Shown here piece after piece: positions 20,568 through 30,809 of a DNA stretch of 64,000 bases. The DNA comes from Steinernema hermaphroditum (taxonomy: Eukaryota > Nematoda > Chromadorea > Rhabditida > Steinernematidae), in contig CM059624.1 in the NCBI GenBank assembly GCA_030435675.1, forward strand, positions 4,240,769 through 4,304,768, written 5' to 3'. The notes beneath the pieces are model-generated. The model was not told the origin of the DNA, did no database searches, and was given only the letters and a program-made list of their open reading frames with translations. A program made the position numbers and the translations under genes. Every line of letters begins with the position of its first letter. Positions within the stretch are counted from its first letter, which is position 1.

Positions 20568-21302
20568 TGGAGAAGAGGAGAGAAGCAACAAAATTTTATT
20601 TGAAAAAGAGTACATTAAAACATGATAAAAATGAATTATTTAGCCGTAGAAGGCCTTGCCGATATGAGGAGACCAGCAATTGCGGAAAGCCACAGAATCA
20701 TGGGTTTTTCATGCATGTCGGTGGCGCTCGGTCGTTCATTCGCTCTCTCCAAAGATGGCTGAATGAGTCGAGTAAGCAGTCGTTCCATCATTGTTGGTGC
20801 AATGATCGCCTCGGCTCCCAGAAGGCCCGGAACACTAGTTCTATCCATCTGGTCTAGAAGCACTCTACTTCCGCCTGACCACACCGCGCCAACGCGTGAA
20901 GCCGAAGATTCAACTTAAGCGGCGAATTTAAGCGCGGCGAAAGAAGCGCTTTTAGCGAAAAAATTGTCGTTATCGGGGATTTTCAGAAGTTACTTTCAAT
21001 CAGTGTAGACATCAACCTCGAGAGAACATCCTGGAAAACTACTATCACATGTCTATCATATGAATAAAAACAACTACCATCACCGAAGGTGAATAACGGA
21101 ACTTGGCACCATATTGCATCGGACACCTGGTGGCTTTTGGTCAATTTTGAATTGCCATTTTGATCATCAGACTCTGATACCATTGGTAAGTATTCCAAAT
21201 AAGACACAGCGGTCAAGTTCCTGTGCTTATCGTTGATCGATCGATATTCACACTTCACACGGCAAAGCCACTTGGCACGCCACTTCTCAGCAGATCTTCC
21301 CA
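20568..21302. other. Intergenic with collagen-derived repeat fragment
   Basis: About 20730-20870 shares a stretch (CTCCCAGAAGGCCCGGAACA) with 41750-41770 and resembles 51510-51550. The minus strand reads VPGLLG. See the collagen-like fragment at 41760-41990. Confidence 0.4.
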
Positions 21303-21653
21303 ATGGACAACGTGCCCTATGCCTTTTGCACTGCTGTCGCCGAACTTCTGCCGTCAACTAAATCCCGACTGAACTATCAGCTTCTGCACAAATTCACAGA
21401 AGTCGCCGACTCACGCGAGTGCATTATCTGGAAGTCGGCCATCGAAATCGCCTTGAAGAAGCGTCGCCTGTGGCGTTGCCGCTATGTCAGTTTCCCTGCT
21501 TTTCGCACGGCTCCCGAAAGCGTCTCCACGGACCTCCAATTATTTCTAGAACAGATAAGACCGCCGATGCGTCCATCCATCTATTATGTGTCTTTAGAAG
21601 GTGAAGTAACGTCCAAGGCTGTATGGCAATCTCCCTTCACCGAAGTGTCCTGA
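21303..21653 (+). CDS. Short protein of the M-[DE]-x-VP-[YF]-x-FC family (116 aa)
   Basis: A single open exon from ATG to TGA. It begins MDNVPYAFC and has IIWKSAIEIALKKR at about residue 40, which lines up with RIWEAAFRERLDL in the gene at 29475-29807 and SWTSVFADHVSNR in that at 26761-27567. No known domain is seen; the opening loosely recalls the first helix of F-boxes (LPxxFC), but this is not enough to call one. Function unknown. Confidence 0.6.
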   Translation: MDNVPYAFCTAVAELLPSTKSRLNYQLLHKFTEVADSRECIIWKSAIEIALKKRRLWRCRYVSFPAFRTAPESVSTDLQLFLEQIRPPMRPSIYYVSLEGEVTSKAVWQSPFTEVS

Positions 21654-22498
21654 TGAGGATTCTAATGAATTCTATTGTGAAAACTAATTAGATGTCTGTG
21701 CTCGAGTTTCAATATAAACGATAGATCTCTGTTTGATCGAGTCGTCCATTTCAGTGGATCCTATCAGTGTGTGCGGGCTTCGAAGAACAGTTGTTGTCAC
21801 TTTAAATTTGCAGTTTTCTTGCTCGAAACTTAAAAATAAATCAGTGCTATCGTTACTCCAAAAACTGTGTTCGATTTTTAACAAAAGCAACAGATTTTCG
21901 TTCAATCGGTTCGAAGTGGAGCAGCGATCCCATGAGGGCGTTCTCACTTGAAAAAGCGAACAGGCTGAATCAATTGAAGGCGCGGCAGTGGAGCACTAAA
22001 GTTCATACTTTTTCAAACGCATAAACGCACTTTTCGAAACGTCTCTATGTGTTGGCGTTGGTTGTTAGAAGATGTAAGTTAACAGATTAGCAGTCAGCTT
22101 TTAGCTGAATACGTGTCGACAAGGGTTAAATTGAAGAGCTAAAAAGGCGGATTCCTCAGATCCAAAAACTCGAAATACATCGCATGTCCTCGAAGTTCTA
22201 CTTGGAGTACGGTGCCTCACTTCGCGGCAAGTGCGGCTCGATTCAGCTTTCTTCTCGCTTCAGTTCTTTTCATAAATTGCTCAAAGTTATGTGCACGTGT
22301 TCTCGAGGCAATCGTAGTAGGTCGACGCAGATTGCCTCTACCGAAGATCAGTTTAACATTGTCAGTGCTAAGACAACAACCTCAAGACGCATACACCGTC
22401 AGCTTCGAAAATTTATATGTGGAACAAAACAAATAAACAGATCCAAATAATGACATTGACGCCATCAAAAGTGGCGACCGACTGAACAGTGAGCACAC
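21654..22498. other. Intergenic, no gene recognised
   Basis: Short open frames only, with no domain and no convincing splice partners. Confidence 0.4.
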
Positions 22499-22857
22499 TC
22501 AATTAGTGATTCCACGAATCGCATCATCGTTCATCGGCTTAAAGCTCTCTGGCCGGGTCTCTTCCCCTTCGGGTTGTCCATACTCCTCTCGCTCCATCTG
22601 GCGTTGATGGCGTTCGAGCTCCAAACGGAGCTCCTCGCGTCTCTGCTCCGCCTCGGCGATGGCGTCGAGGACACGATCCGATTCAGTCATGCGTTTTCTT
22701 CCGATCGCCTTGAGACGGTTCAACGGAGGCTACAAAGCAACCGTAGAGACAGGCGTAACTTGAAAGTGGTTACATCGGCACGATTGGAGATGCTATCGCG
22801 CTTGAGGATGTCTTCTCTGTCGGCGATTTCTTCCCAATAGCGAGCGGCTTCACTCAT
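22499..22857 (-). CDS. Small charged coiled-coil protein, tandem copy 1 (104 aa)
   Basis: Exons 22857-22774 and 22729-22499 join at phase 0. The product starts MSEAARYWEEIADRED and, across the splice, RADPPLNRL. It has a long helix rich in E, R and Q (AEAEQRREELRLELERHQ) and an acidic tail. The neighbour at 23515-23859 has the same exon lengths at the 5' end (84 nt), the same splice position and the same motifs (SDAARYWEEI, RADPPLNRL, IAEAEQRR). No signal peptide or domain is recognised. The conserved two-exon structure with diverged bases is strong evidence that both are real genes. Confidence 0.8.
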
Positions 22858-23514
22858 ACGGCTGGAACACGTGCGGAATACAGCGATGTTTACCCGTGTT
22901 CGCCGTCTTCGTTCCTCTTAAAGAACGACCAAATTGCGTCACAAGACGATCTGTTTATGCCGTCTAGGCGTTATGAAAACGATTTCAAAAGAAGGCACGT
23001 GAGTCTGCGGGAAGATCAGATCTTCGTATAAAAATGTGAGTCCACGGTCCCGGACAGAAAACAGAAAAGATATTCTTAGTCGGGATAGTATCTCTGATTG
23101 GAGCATCTTCCATAACATTTCTTCTCTGTATAAGTTAGAAAGGTTGAACATCGTTTTCTGTGATTACTCCTTGAGAGATCTATCAAGCGTCTGATTCCAG
23201 AAATTAAAATCACATAGCGGCTCAATTGGTGTCTAGATTACAGATCTGCTATCGGGAAATTCCGGTAAGGAGTGATGAAAAACATACACGAGCCTACCAA
23301 AGAGACGTTATTGATAGGTGATCTTGGAACTTTGATTGATAGGTGATCTTGAAACACATTGAGGATCATTGTGTGAATATATTGTTTTATATATTGTTTT
23401 ACATCGATGAACCACTAAATAAATGAGAAATCAAAATAGCTATAATACACAGCCAGTATCGTAACGTATCAGCTAAAATCAAATAAACACACATATAGAA
23501 GAGACTCTTTAAAG
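22858..23514. other. Spacer between tandem small genes
   Basis: No gene seen. GATCTTGGAAC and GATCTTGAAAC with TTGATAGGTGATCTTG repeat around 23310-23355. Confidence 0.4.
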
Positions 23515-23859
23515 TCACCCACTAAACACGCTGATCGTATGTCGCCCCTCATCTTCTTCCGGTAGCTCGGCTTCGTCATCTGCTCGCCTCTGGGGTTGCT
23601 GCATCTGACGATCGACTTCGCGGAGAAGCTCGACTCTTCTCTGCTCCGCTTCTGCGATGGCGATACGAATTCGATCGGATTCACTCAAGCATTTCTTCTC
23701 GACCACTGTGAGTCTGTTGAGGGGAGGCTAGAAAGGGACGTAATGAACATCTGAATTATGCTGATTAGGAATTACATCGGCACGATCCAGGATTATTTCA
23801 TTGATGGCGATTTCTTCTCTTCCGACGATTTCTTCCCAATAGCGAGCGGCGTCACTCAT
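23515..23859 (-). CDS. Small charged coiled-coil protein, tandem copy 2 (98 aa)
   Basis: Exons 23859-23776 and 23727-23515. Begins MSDAARYWEEIVGREE, continues RADPPLNRL over the intron, then an E/R/Q helix (IAEAEQRRVELLREVDRQ) and an acidic C-terminus. Paralog of the gene at 22499-22857, in the same orientation about 1 kb away. Function unknown. Confidence 0.8.
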
Positions 23860-24901
23860 ACGGATGAAACATCTGTGGGAGATGGCAGCGTTTATGGGTT
23901 TGTCGTTCTTTGGCAGGCACGTGAGGCAGAGAGACGGCTTGTTTACGGGAACGGAGTGTGCGAATAATATTTAAGGTGGTAAACAAGAAGGAGGCGCATG
24001 TTTGTGATACGTGCCGATCAGACAGTTTGCACTGAAAGTGATGTTCTAGTGAAGACAGCTAAAGATAACAAGACAGCTGCGATTTTTCGCCCTTTTGGAG
24101 TTAAGGCCCAAGTAACTCTGCGAGCGACACCGTCGGAAATGTTCGGTTTCAGTTGACCGAACCGCAGCCCATTTGTGGTTCATCTCGGATATAGTTAAGT
24201 TGTTCCATTTCGGGTGGCTACTACAATGCACCACAGCATCTAATAAGGAAACGTCATCAAAGGTCCTAGGTCACTTTTAATAATTATGAAATGTCGAACG
24301 TTCGTCTAATCGTCTAATCGTCGTTTAAGGTCTAATTGACGACACTAACCGCAACCCGGCGCAGTGGTAGTAATCGTGTAGGTAGTCCGAGCCATATTCA
24401 AGCTCTAAGCTGAGTTCCAACACGAAAAGGCTGGGTCCCGCCACGAACGCCCTTACCTCTTAACCACATCCTAAATCAGCTAAATGAGTGAACCGATGTT
24501 TCGGTTAACCGGTAAAGTTTCATTTGTATTACGATAAGTCGGATCGTCCGTTCGCTCTCTCAGAAATGAGTAGAGTGAGCGGTCGTTCACGGCAATCGTT
24601 CTTGGAACAGGCTCCTAGAGGGCACTAGTGGAGCTGTAGTTCCACCGTCACCACCACCTGCCCACCCGCGCCTCCATGTGAAGCCGAATTCCCGCTGATA
24701 TGTCGAAGAACCGATGATGGTTTCCCCACTTCGCCCTCCACCCTTTGTGCCTCCGTTCTGTTGACTTAGGACGATAAATCGTATTGACGGATTGTCGGAT
24801 GAGGCTGCTCTTATGAATATGATGAACGCTTTGAGTTGAGTTTTTAATAATTATTCATTAAATTTCACACTTTTTGATGACACATGATGTGAAACTTTTG
24901 T
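23860..24901. other. Intergenic with repeat debris
   Basis: A stretch at 24540-24590 (CGTCCGTTCGCTCTCTCAGA) recurs at 26226-26250 and, more loosely, at 20733-20760. A tRNA-like A box (GGCGCAGTGGTAG) at 24357-24369 has no good B box. Confidence 0.4.
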
Positions 24902-25817
24902 TCATTTCCCACTGGGGACGGTGCAGCACTTCGCGTCGAGACAAGTAACCACAGCTCCTTGTGCGTAGGGAACGCACTGCGAGGAAGTAGAACATCCTGG
25001 AAAGTCTCCATGTAAACTGCTTTTGAGATGACCTACCAGTAGCCACTAGTGTTCCTCCGTTTGGACATTGAGATTGCGGAACGGTGCAGCAGACGCTGTT
25101 GATACAAGTGACCGTTTGTCCCTGGGCGTATGGTATACATTGTGCTGAGTTGGAGCATCCTAGAAATAAACTGATTTCAGCTAAAGTTGATCATTTTAGC
25201 AGTCTATTTAAGATCTGAAGAAACACAGCCATGTCTTTGCTCTGGATCAGCCCTATGGGGAACACCTCCAACTTGAGTAACTAACGATCTCTCAATGTAA
25301 ATAACCAACAAAAACACAAGCAATAGTCTAACTGACCTGTAGCTACGACAGTTCCTCCATTGGTACACTCTTCAGGGGGCGTGGGCCCCGGTTCTGGAAC
25401 AGTACAACAGTTGCCGCCGTCGCACGTGACCGGACAAGTAGAATACGGCGTGCACTGTTGAGAGTCCTGACAGCCAGTAGCCACGAGTTGACCTCCGTTG
25501 GGACACGTCTCACCACTTCCAGTCACACAACACTGACCGTTGATACAGCTTACTTGCTGACCTTGGGCATAGGGCACACATTGCGCTGAGTTTTGACATC
25601 CCGTAGCTACAGGAGGCTGTCCACTGGGACAGTTCTGGAGAGGGGGAACGGTACAGCAGTTGCCGTCGCAGCAGGTGACCGGACAACTCGTGAATGCTGT
25701 GCATTGCTGCGAGTTGACACAGCCCTGCGCTACTACCGTACCCCCATTGCTACAGTACTGGGATGAAGCGTTTAGAAAGGCGGAAAAGACGATCAACACT
25801 GTGAGCCGATGCATCAC
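24902..25817 (-). CDS. Secreted Cys-rich tandem-repeat protein (232 aa)
   Basis: Exons 25817-25337, 25159-25037 and 24996-24902. A signal peptide (MMHRLTVLIVFSAFLNASSQ) precedes five repeats with NGGT-VA-GC, QC.PY or QCTAF, VTC or VSC and a terminal CC. A Pro/Glu linker (EPGPTPPEEC) separates repeats 3 and 4. As in the plus-strand homolog at 20043, introns cut immediately before GC in the later repeats. The first three repeats have lost their introns. Probably extracellular and disulfide-rich; module type (CC, EB or lustrin) not resolved. Confidence 0.87.
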
Positions 25818-26760
25818 TGTGATTTCTGGCCAGTTCTGTAGTGTTTATGTGGCGGCGTTCGAGAGTGGTTTGTCCAGCTGTGGTGCCTTCCGGTGCCCGA
25901 TTTTCTAATTAATTATGCATGCAAAAGAGGGTATTTTGATGCCACAAACTGCTTGCATTTACAGGGACTGTTTGATCAGGGGCTCAGATTGAGGTGAAAT
26001 ATTGAATTGTGGCACTAAAGCTTTGAGATCAATCATCAAGGTTGGGCTGAGAAGTAGATGGTAAACGAGGAAGAAAGGATAGCTCATATGGATTAAATTG
26101 TGAATGCCAAAATTCTAAGCAACGTAGGCTAAGGCTGCTAATTCAACAGCGGGACTTGAGTGGGGTCTTCTTTGTCAGACGTTGAAACTACGGCTTTCTG
26201 GGAGGCCGCAAGAACAAAGTATGGGTCGTCCGTTCGCTCTCTCAAAAATGAGTTCGATCTTTGTTTGGAGAACAATGTCATATTTGCATTTTTTTTGATT
26301 GAGTAGCCATTAAAAGCTTGACGAAATGCGCACACAAATCTATGTACTCCCCTAAATACAAACGGGAGAACCGACGGGTTCATCGGTCTGTGTGTCTGCT
26401 CTTCCATGCGCAGGGGCGGTTGGTTTCGGGCAGCAGCTTAAATGACGACCGACGACCCCAACAAAAGCAAAAGCAACCAGTTGAAACAGTTTTCAGACAT
26501 AGACAGTTCAGTGCGCCACTTTGTCTTCGGGACCGTTAAGTCATTTATCTACAGGGACAGACACGATTCTATGGGCACCTATCTGGCCACCCTATGGTGT
26601 CTCCCTCGGAAAGACCTTTAGACCTTTCATGTGTTTACCGCCGCCAGGCTTCTGGTGCCTTGTCGCCCTCACGGTTACTTGGCTTTTAGTACCTGGAGGG
26701 TGCATCAAAAACTGCGTACCAACCCAATATTTACTTATTCAATAATTGCATTACGAAAAG
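25818..26760. repeat. Intergenic with decayed copy 3 of repeat family X
   Basis: At 26345-26395 (GGAGAACCGACGGGTTCATC then GGTCTGTG) and 26668-26707 (TTGGCTTTTAGTACCTGGAG) the sequence matches the two ends of the repeat at 43998-44477 in the same orientation. The core is lost or replaced. Confidence 0.55.
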
Positions 26761-27567
26761 TCAAGGCTTCCGTATGAACAAAATTATGGTCGCTCTAATC
26801 AGAAACTTCATGTCCAAGGTAACACCGTCTGCTCGCCGCCACGAAATTCCTTTTGCGGAACGAGCGATTTGTTCACTTCTTCTGAAATTCACTAAGTCCC
26901 GCATTGAAAACCTTGCAGGCACCCACATCTCCCTCTTTGAAAGTAAAGGTTCTGACTCAAAGAGAGTTGCTAGTCCTTCCATTGTAAGCACATATCCGGT
27001 GCCATATCCAGAATATAAGCTCTTCAAGTTCGGCATTATGGCATGAAGCTTGGAGAGAAATTCGTCCGACCATCCGGCCTGGCGAATTCTGAGATCTTGT
27101 AAATGCCCTCGTTCCATCTGGCTCATAATTAATTGTTCTATCGCCTCAGTGTGCTTGTTTGTCCAGATCGTACGAAAGTTAAGATCTTCAATTAGAGAGA
27201 GGAGCTTCTTAGAATACTTGCCGATTTCGATCCTCGGAAAGCGAAAGTAGCATCGGAGCTTCTTGAAAATATTCCTTAGTTCTCCAAGCGTTACGTGCTT
27301 CACCGGCACCTGAGCGACATAGCAAAAGTTGAGCCAGGCCATATGGAGATATTTCTCCTTAAACTTCGAAAAATCGCAATCGCAATAATAGTAGTAATCA
27401 TTCCTTCCATTAATATACACATCGAACGTGAACCGTTTTCTGTTACTGACATGGTCAGCAAACACAGATGTCCAAGAGGATCCGTTTTCGATAAACTTAG
27501 GAGCACCGTCCCAAAAATCCATAGTCGAAACAACATCATCGCAAAAACTATAGGGAACGGTGTCCAT
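26761..27567 (-). CDS. Protein of the M-[DE]-x-VP-[YF]-x-FC family (268 aa)
   Basis: One uninterrupted exon from ATG 27567 to TGA 26761. It begins MDTVPYSFCDDVV and carries a W at the position shared with the two shorter paralogs (SSWTSVFADH). The rest has alternating hydrophobic and charged segments, with no signal peptide or membrane span. The short relatives at 21303 and 29475 cover only the first third to half. Could be an F-box-like substrate adaptor, but no F-box can be demonstrated from sequence alone. Confidence 0.68.
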   Translation of the reverse strand: MDTVPYSFCDDVVSTMDFWDGAPKFIENGSSWTSVFADHVSNRKRFTFDVYINGRNDYYYYCDCDFSKFKEKYLHMAWLNFCYVAQVPVKHVTLGELRNIFKKLRCYFRFPRIEIGKYSKKLLSLIEDLNFRTIWTNKHTEAIEQLIMSQMERGHLQDLRIRQAGWSDEFLSKLHAIMPNLKSLYSGYGTGYVLTMEGLATLFESEPLLSKREMWVPARFSMRDLVNFRRSEQIARSAKGISWRRADGVTLDMKFLIRATIILFIRKP

Positions 27568-28452
27568 TGGAGCGACACAAACTTCCTCGTATGGCAGAAG
27601 AAAGGCTGCATCTGAATGAAATCTGAACTAAATGCGTTTTTCACACCCAAACTGTGAACTTTGAGCGAAATTTTGCTGTTTAAAATATCGAGTCGGGACA
27701 AATTTTGTTAGTTCGTGGCTTCGTGATTGAAAGTATCGAGAAGGAATTGCACACGTTGGGGCTAATGGTGGTTCGTGGAATGACTGCGGTCTGGGACATC
27801 GTTGGCACCCAGAGCTCTCCAGTGGGTTCTGGGGGGTTTACTGAGCGTCGACTAAGAGGGAAGGGAGAGAACGGGCAGGCTGCTGAGGTTCATCGTCCGC
27901 CAGTAGTCGAAGATGCTGTGAGGACGGATTCCGGGTTGGATGGAGGGGGTCAAGGCAGGGTACGGTGATCTGCTGTTTTTGAGGAACAGTGAGACGGATT
28001 CTTGATGCGTACATCGGCGGCGGAGGATCGGTACGAGGGTACGGTAATCGGCGGAGGTGGGGAGGGGTTGAAGAGCCGGAGGAGCTAGAATCGTCGGGGA
28101 TGAGAGGAGAAGAAGGCGAAGGTTCTTGTTTGTTCTTGCCTCAATTAAACTGTGAACCTAACCGAATAACATGAATCTCCCATTATGCCTTTGAGACTTA
28201 TCGGATTGGACTGGAATAAAAATTTCAGAGTTTCCATGACCCTAATCCGTCCTTAACGCTAAAAAGGCGTGAAATCGCGCGCAGCAGAGTTTACAATTAT
28301 TGTATGCCGACGACTTGAAGGCCACAATCGAATATCGTTGGTACGCCAACAGGGTTTGTTTCTTGAACCGAAAAGAAGTGTCTAATTAGCGTTTACGTGC
28401 ATTCACATTTCATATTCAAGATAACACCATAATGTCCATTAAAAATGAAAAA
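27568..28452. other. Intergenic, G-rich segment
   Basis: 27780-28130 is strikingly G-rich on the plus strand, with long open frames but no domain or splice structure. Confidence 0.4.
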
Positions 28453-29022
28453 CTACTCCTGCTCCAACTCCACAAGAACTCCACAGCAATCCTTCGGATG
28501 CAGGAAGATGACCGGCTTTCCGTGCGCGCCGATCTTGCTTGTCTCACCGAGAGTGCGGATCTTCAAACCTTTGACGGTCTTGATGGCCTCGTCGATGTTT
28601 CTCACTTCAATGCAGATGTGATGAATTCCGCCATTTTTGTTCTTTTCGAGGAAAGCTTTGATGGGCGACTTCGTTCCGTACTCGGAGAGAAGTTCGATCT
28701 TCGAATTGGGCAATTCGACGAAAACGGTGTAAACACCATGCTCTTCTTGAGGCTAAGGAATCCATGACTCTATCTCAATCATAAGAGAAGGTGACTTACC
28801 ACAGGTTCACTCACTTTTGCCCCAAGATTCTTGTAGAACTGCGACGCTTTCTGCAAATCGGGAGTGGCGATAGCGACGTGATTAAGTCGACCAAGAAGAC
28901 CGACGAGCGGGTTTGTTGCCATTCCCTAGAAATCGATCGATATTAGTGGTCGCTATTATATGACCTACTCGTGTGGCGATCACAGGAACGGCGCTGAAAT
29001 GTGAGAGCACGGATCGGAACAT
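28453..29022 (-). CDS. mce-1: Methylmalonyl-CoA epimerase, mitochondrial (159 aa)
   Basis: Interconverts the D and L (2R/2S) forms of methylmalonyl-CoA between propionyl-CoA carboxylase and methylmalonyl-CoA mutase. Exons 29022-28969, 28925-28800 and 28752-28453 join at phase 0. The short N-terminus (MFRSVLSHFSAVPVIATR) looks like a mitochondrial presequence. The glyoxalase-fold motifs follow: RLNHVAIATPDL with the first metal-binding His, GVYTVFVELPN, and the second half GIHHICIEV with the HH pair, then FLHPKDCCGVLVELEQE with the C-terminal metal-ligand Glu. Length fits the family. Intact, with compact introns. Symbol assigned by analogy with C. elegans. Confidence 0.93.
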
Positions 29023-29474
29023 CCTGAAATGGGTGCTATTGTCGGAGATGTAGCGCACAAGCACGAAGGAAAGAGTTCATTGAAGAAGAAAACAAATCGA
29101 CGCGAGCGGGAAGGGAAAGCGGCGAAGGACGTGACAAACGCAAAGGACGCATTGTAAGGTGTAGTTTGAAGTGCGCCCTTGCAACGCTCACGTCGGCGAT
29201 GATCGCGATCAGCTGGCAGCTGTGAAGGTGAACGCTCTTTTTCGATCGAACTTCTTTGATGTTTCAGTAAATCTGTTAAGGACAGCTCGAGCTTATGTCT
29301 AGACAGTGTCTCAGACTGCTTTTCAGACATAAGTCGCCAGTCAGACATTCAGAGTCATTTGTATGCAGATGCTGGACTACTCCGGTTGTTCCCTCAGATC
29401 TGAACACTGATGCATCTATTTTTTGACCTTCTATCTGTTTATTGAAGAGACAATATGCAAAAACGGACCTTTCT
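29023..29474. other. Intergenic between epimerase and next gene
   Basis: No gene seen. The two flanking genes are on the same strand. Confidence 0.4.
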
Positions 29475-29807
29475 CTATTTTCTCCTCGATTTATCCATTA
29501 GTTGTTGTCCTTCCTTTTGGAGTTCTCTGAATTCTCCCTCGATTTGGCGCACTCTTCCCAAGAATCTGAGGATCGGTTGAATGCCATTGAACTTCGTGTG
29601 TTTGAATTCGTTTGCTAAATCGAGCAGTTCGGTCGTCTTCTTTTCGGTTTTCTTATGATAGCAATAGAGATCTAGGCGCTCTCGGAAGGCTGCCTCCCAA
29701 ATACGTGAGTGTCTTGTGCTCGCTTTCCTGAAAAAGTTCGTCATCTGACTGAGATCCTGCATATTGGCGGCGATGGTCTCGCAGAAGAGGAACGGGACTG
29801 ACTCCAT
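29475..29807 (-). CDS. Short protein of the M-[DE]-x-VP-[YF]-x-FC family (110 aa)
   Basis: Single exon. Starts MESVPFLFCETIAANM and has HSRIWEAAFRERLDLY at about residue 33, aligned with the two other family members. The C-terminal half is a charged helix (QIEGEFRELQKEGQQLM) suited to a coiled coil, unlike its relatives. Function unknown. Confidence 0.6.
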   Translation of the reverse strand: MESVPFLFCETIAANMQDLSQMTNFFRKASTRHSRIWEAAFRERLDLYCYHKKTEKKTTELLDLANEFKHTKFNGIQPILRFLGRVRQIEGEFRELQKEGQQLMDKSRRK

Positions 29808-30809
29808 GCCTTGCGGGAATTCTGGAAATAGCGGCTGTAAAATGCGTGCTGTTAGTTGGCCAAAGTAAATGAGATGAAATACCGTGTGGCAAGGTTTAAA
29901 TTGTCGGTGCTCAACTGTGATTTATACGAGGTGCAGAAGCATCGGCGACTTCATCCGATGCCTATATTTATCTTCTTCTCACCTTCGCTCACACCATAGC
30001 GATGCGAGATGATGCACCGTAATTCTTCTCACACAAACAAGAAGACTTGAAAGCATGAGATAAGAGTCAGAGCATGAGCTTGTTCCAGGAGTCTAAGGAA
30101 GAAACAGGCAAAGCAAGAAACTGAACTTACGACATTGGACAAGCTACGCCTTGTGACCGTTGTTGACGTTTCTCTCAGTGTTATTACTGTTGGAGCGGAT
30201 TCTGCTGATTCTGAGACTGTTGCACGGAAAAGCTGGAGTAATTAGTGCGATAGAGGTTGAAGCTTCACGGGAACCCTTATGTGGTACGGTAGAGAAGAGG
30301 TTTCGCGGGAAACCTGAGGATTTTATTTTGCCAAGGAAAATCGCGTGGCAGGGTCGGTCCTCGTTCTACTAACGGTTTCATGAGCAGCTTTGGGTTCTAT
30401 AACTCCGACAACATTGGCACCACGCGCCAGTATCCGCCAAGCTAGCTTCGGTGAACAAAATCAGCAAAATATCGGGTTCCTTTTTAGACTTTTTGACAAT
30501 ATAGTGAGGAATATCGATGCTTTATACCAGGCCGGTCATGCCTCGTTTAGGATGTTCAAGCGAGTCCGAGTCCGGCCTCGATCGCCAAGTATCGAGTAAG
30601 AGTCTCAAGTTTGGTTTCGAGAATCGTCGTCTGGTTTCTGGTTCATTTCTGGCTTAAGCATGTTCACTAACCCGTGTTCCTCTGCAGACAGTGCTCAAGA
30701 GAAGGCATTTTATTGTGTTTATTTCTCAGTTTAAGATTTTAAATTACAATAACAACGTAATAAATAAGTAGGTTCCTTGTATGAACATGCGAAATGAGAA
30801 TCAATGATT
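29808..30809. other. Intergenic, no gene recognised
   Basis: Only short frames without domains. It separates two minus-strand genes. Confidence 0.4.

Noticed and set aside
27705..28174. G-rich open frames upstream of the 26761-27567 gene
   Set aside because: Length is explained by lack of stop codons in G-rich DNA; no conserved motif or splice signals.
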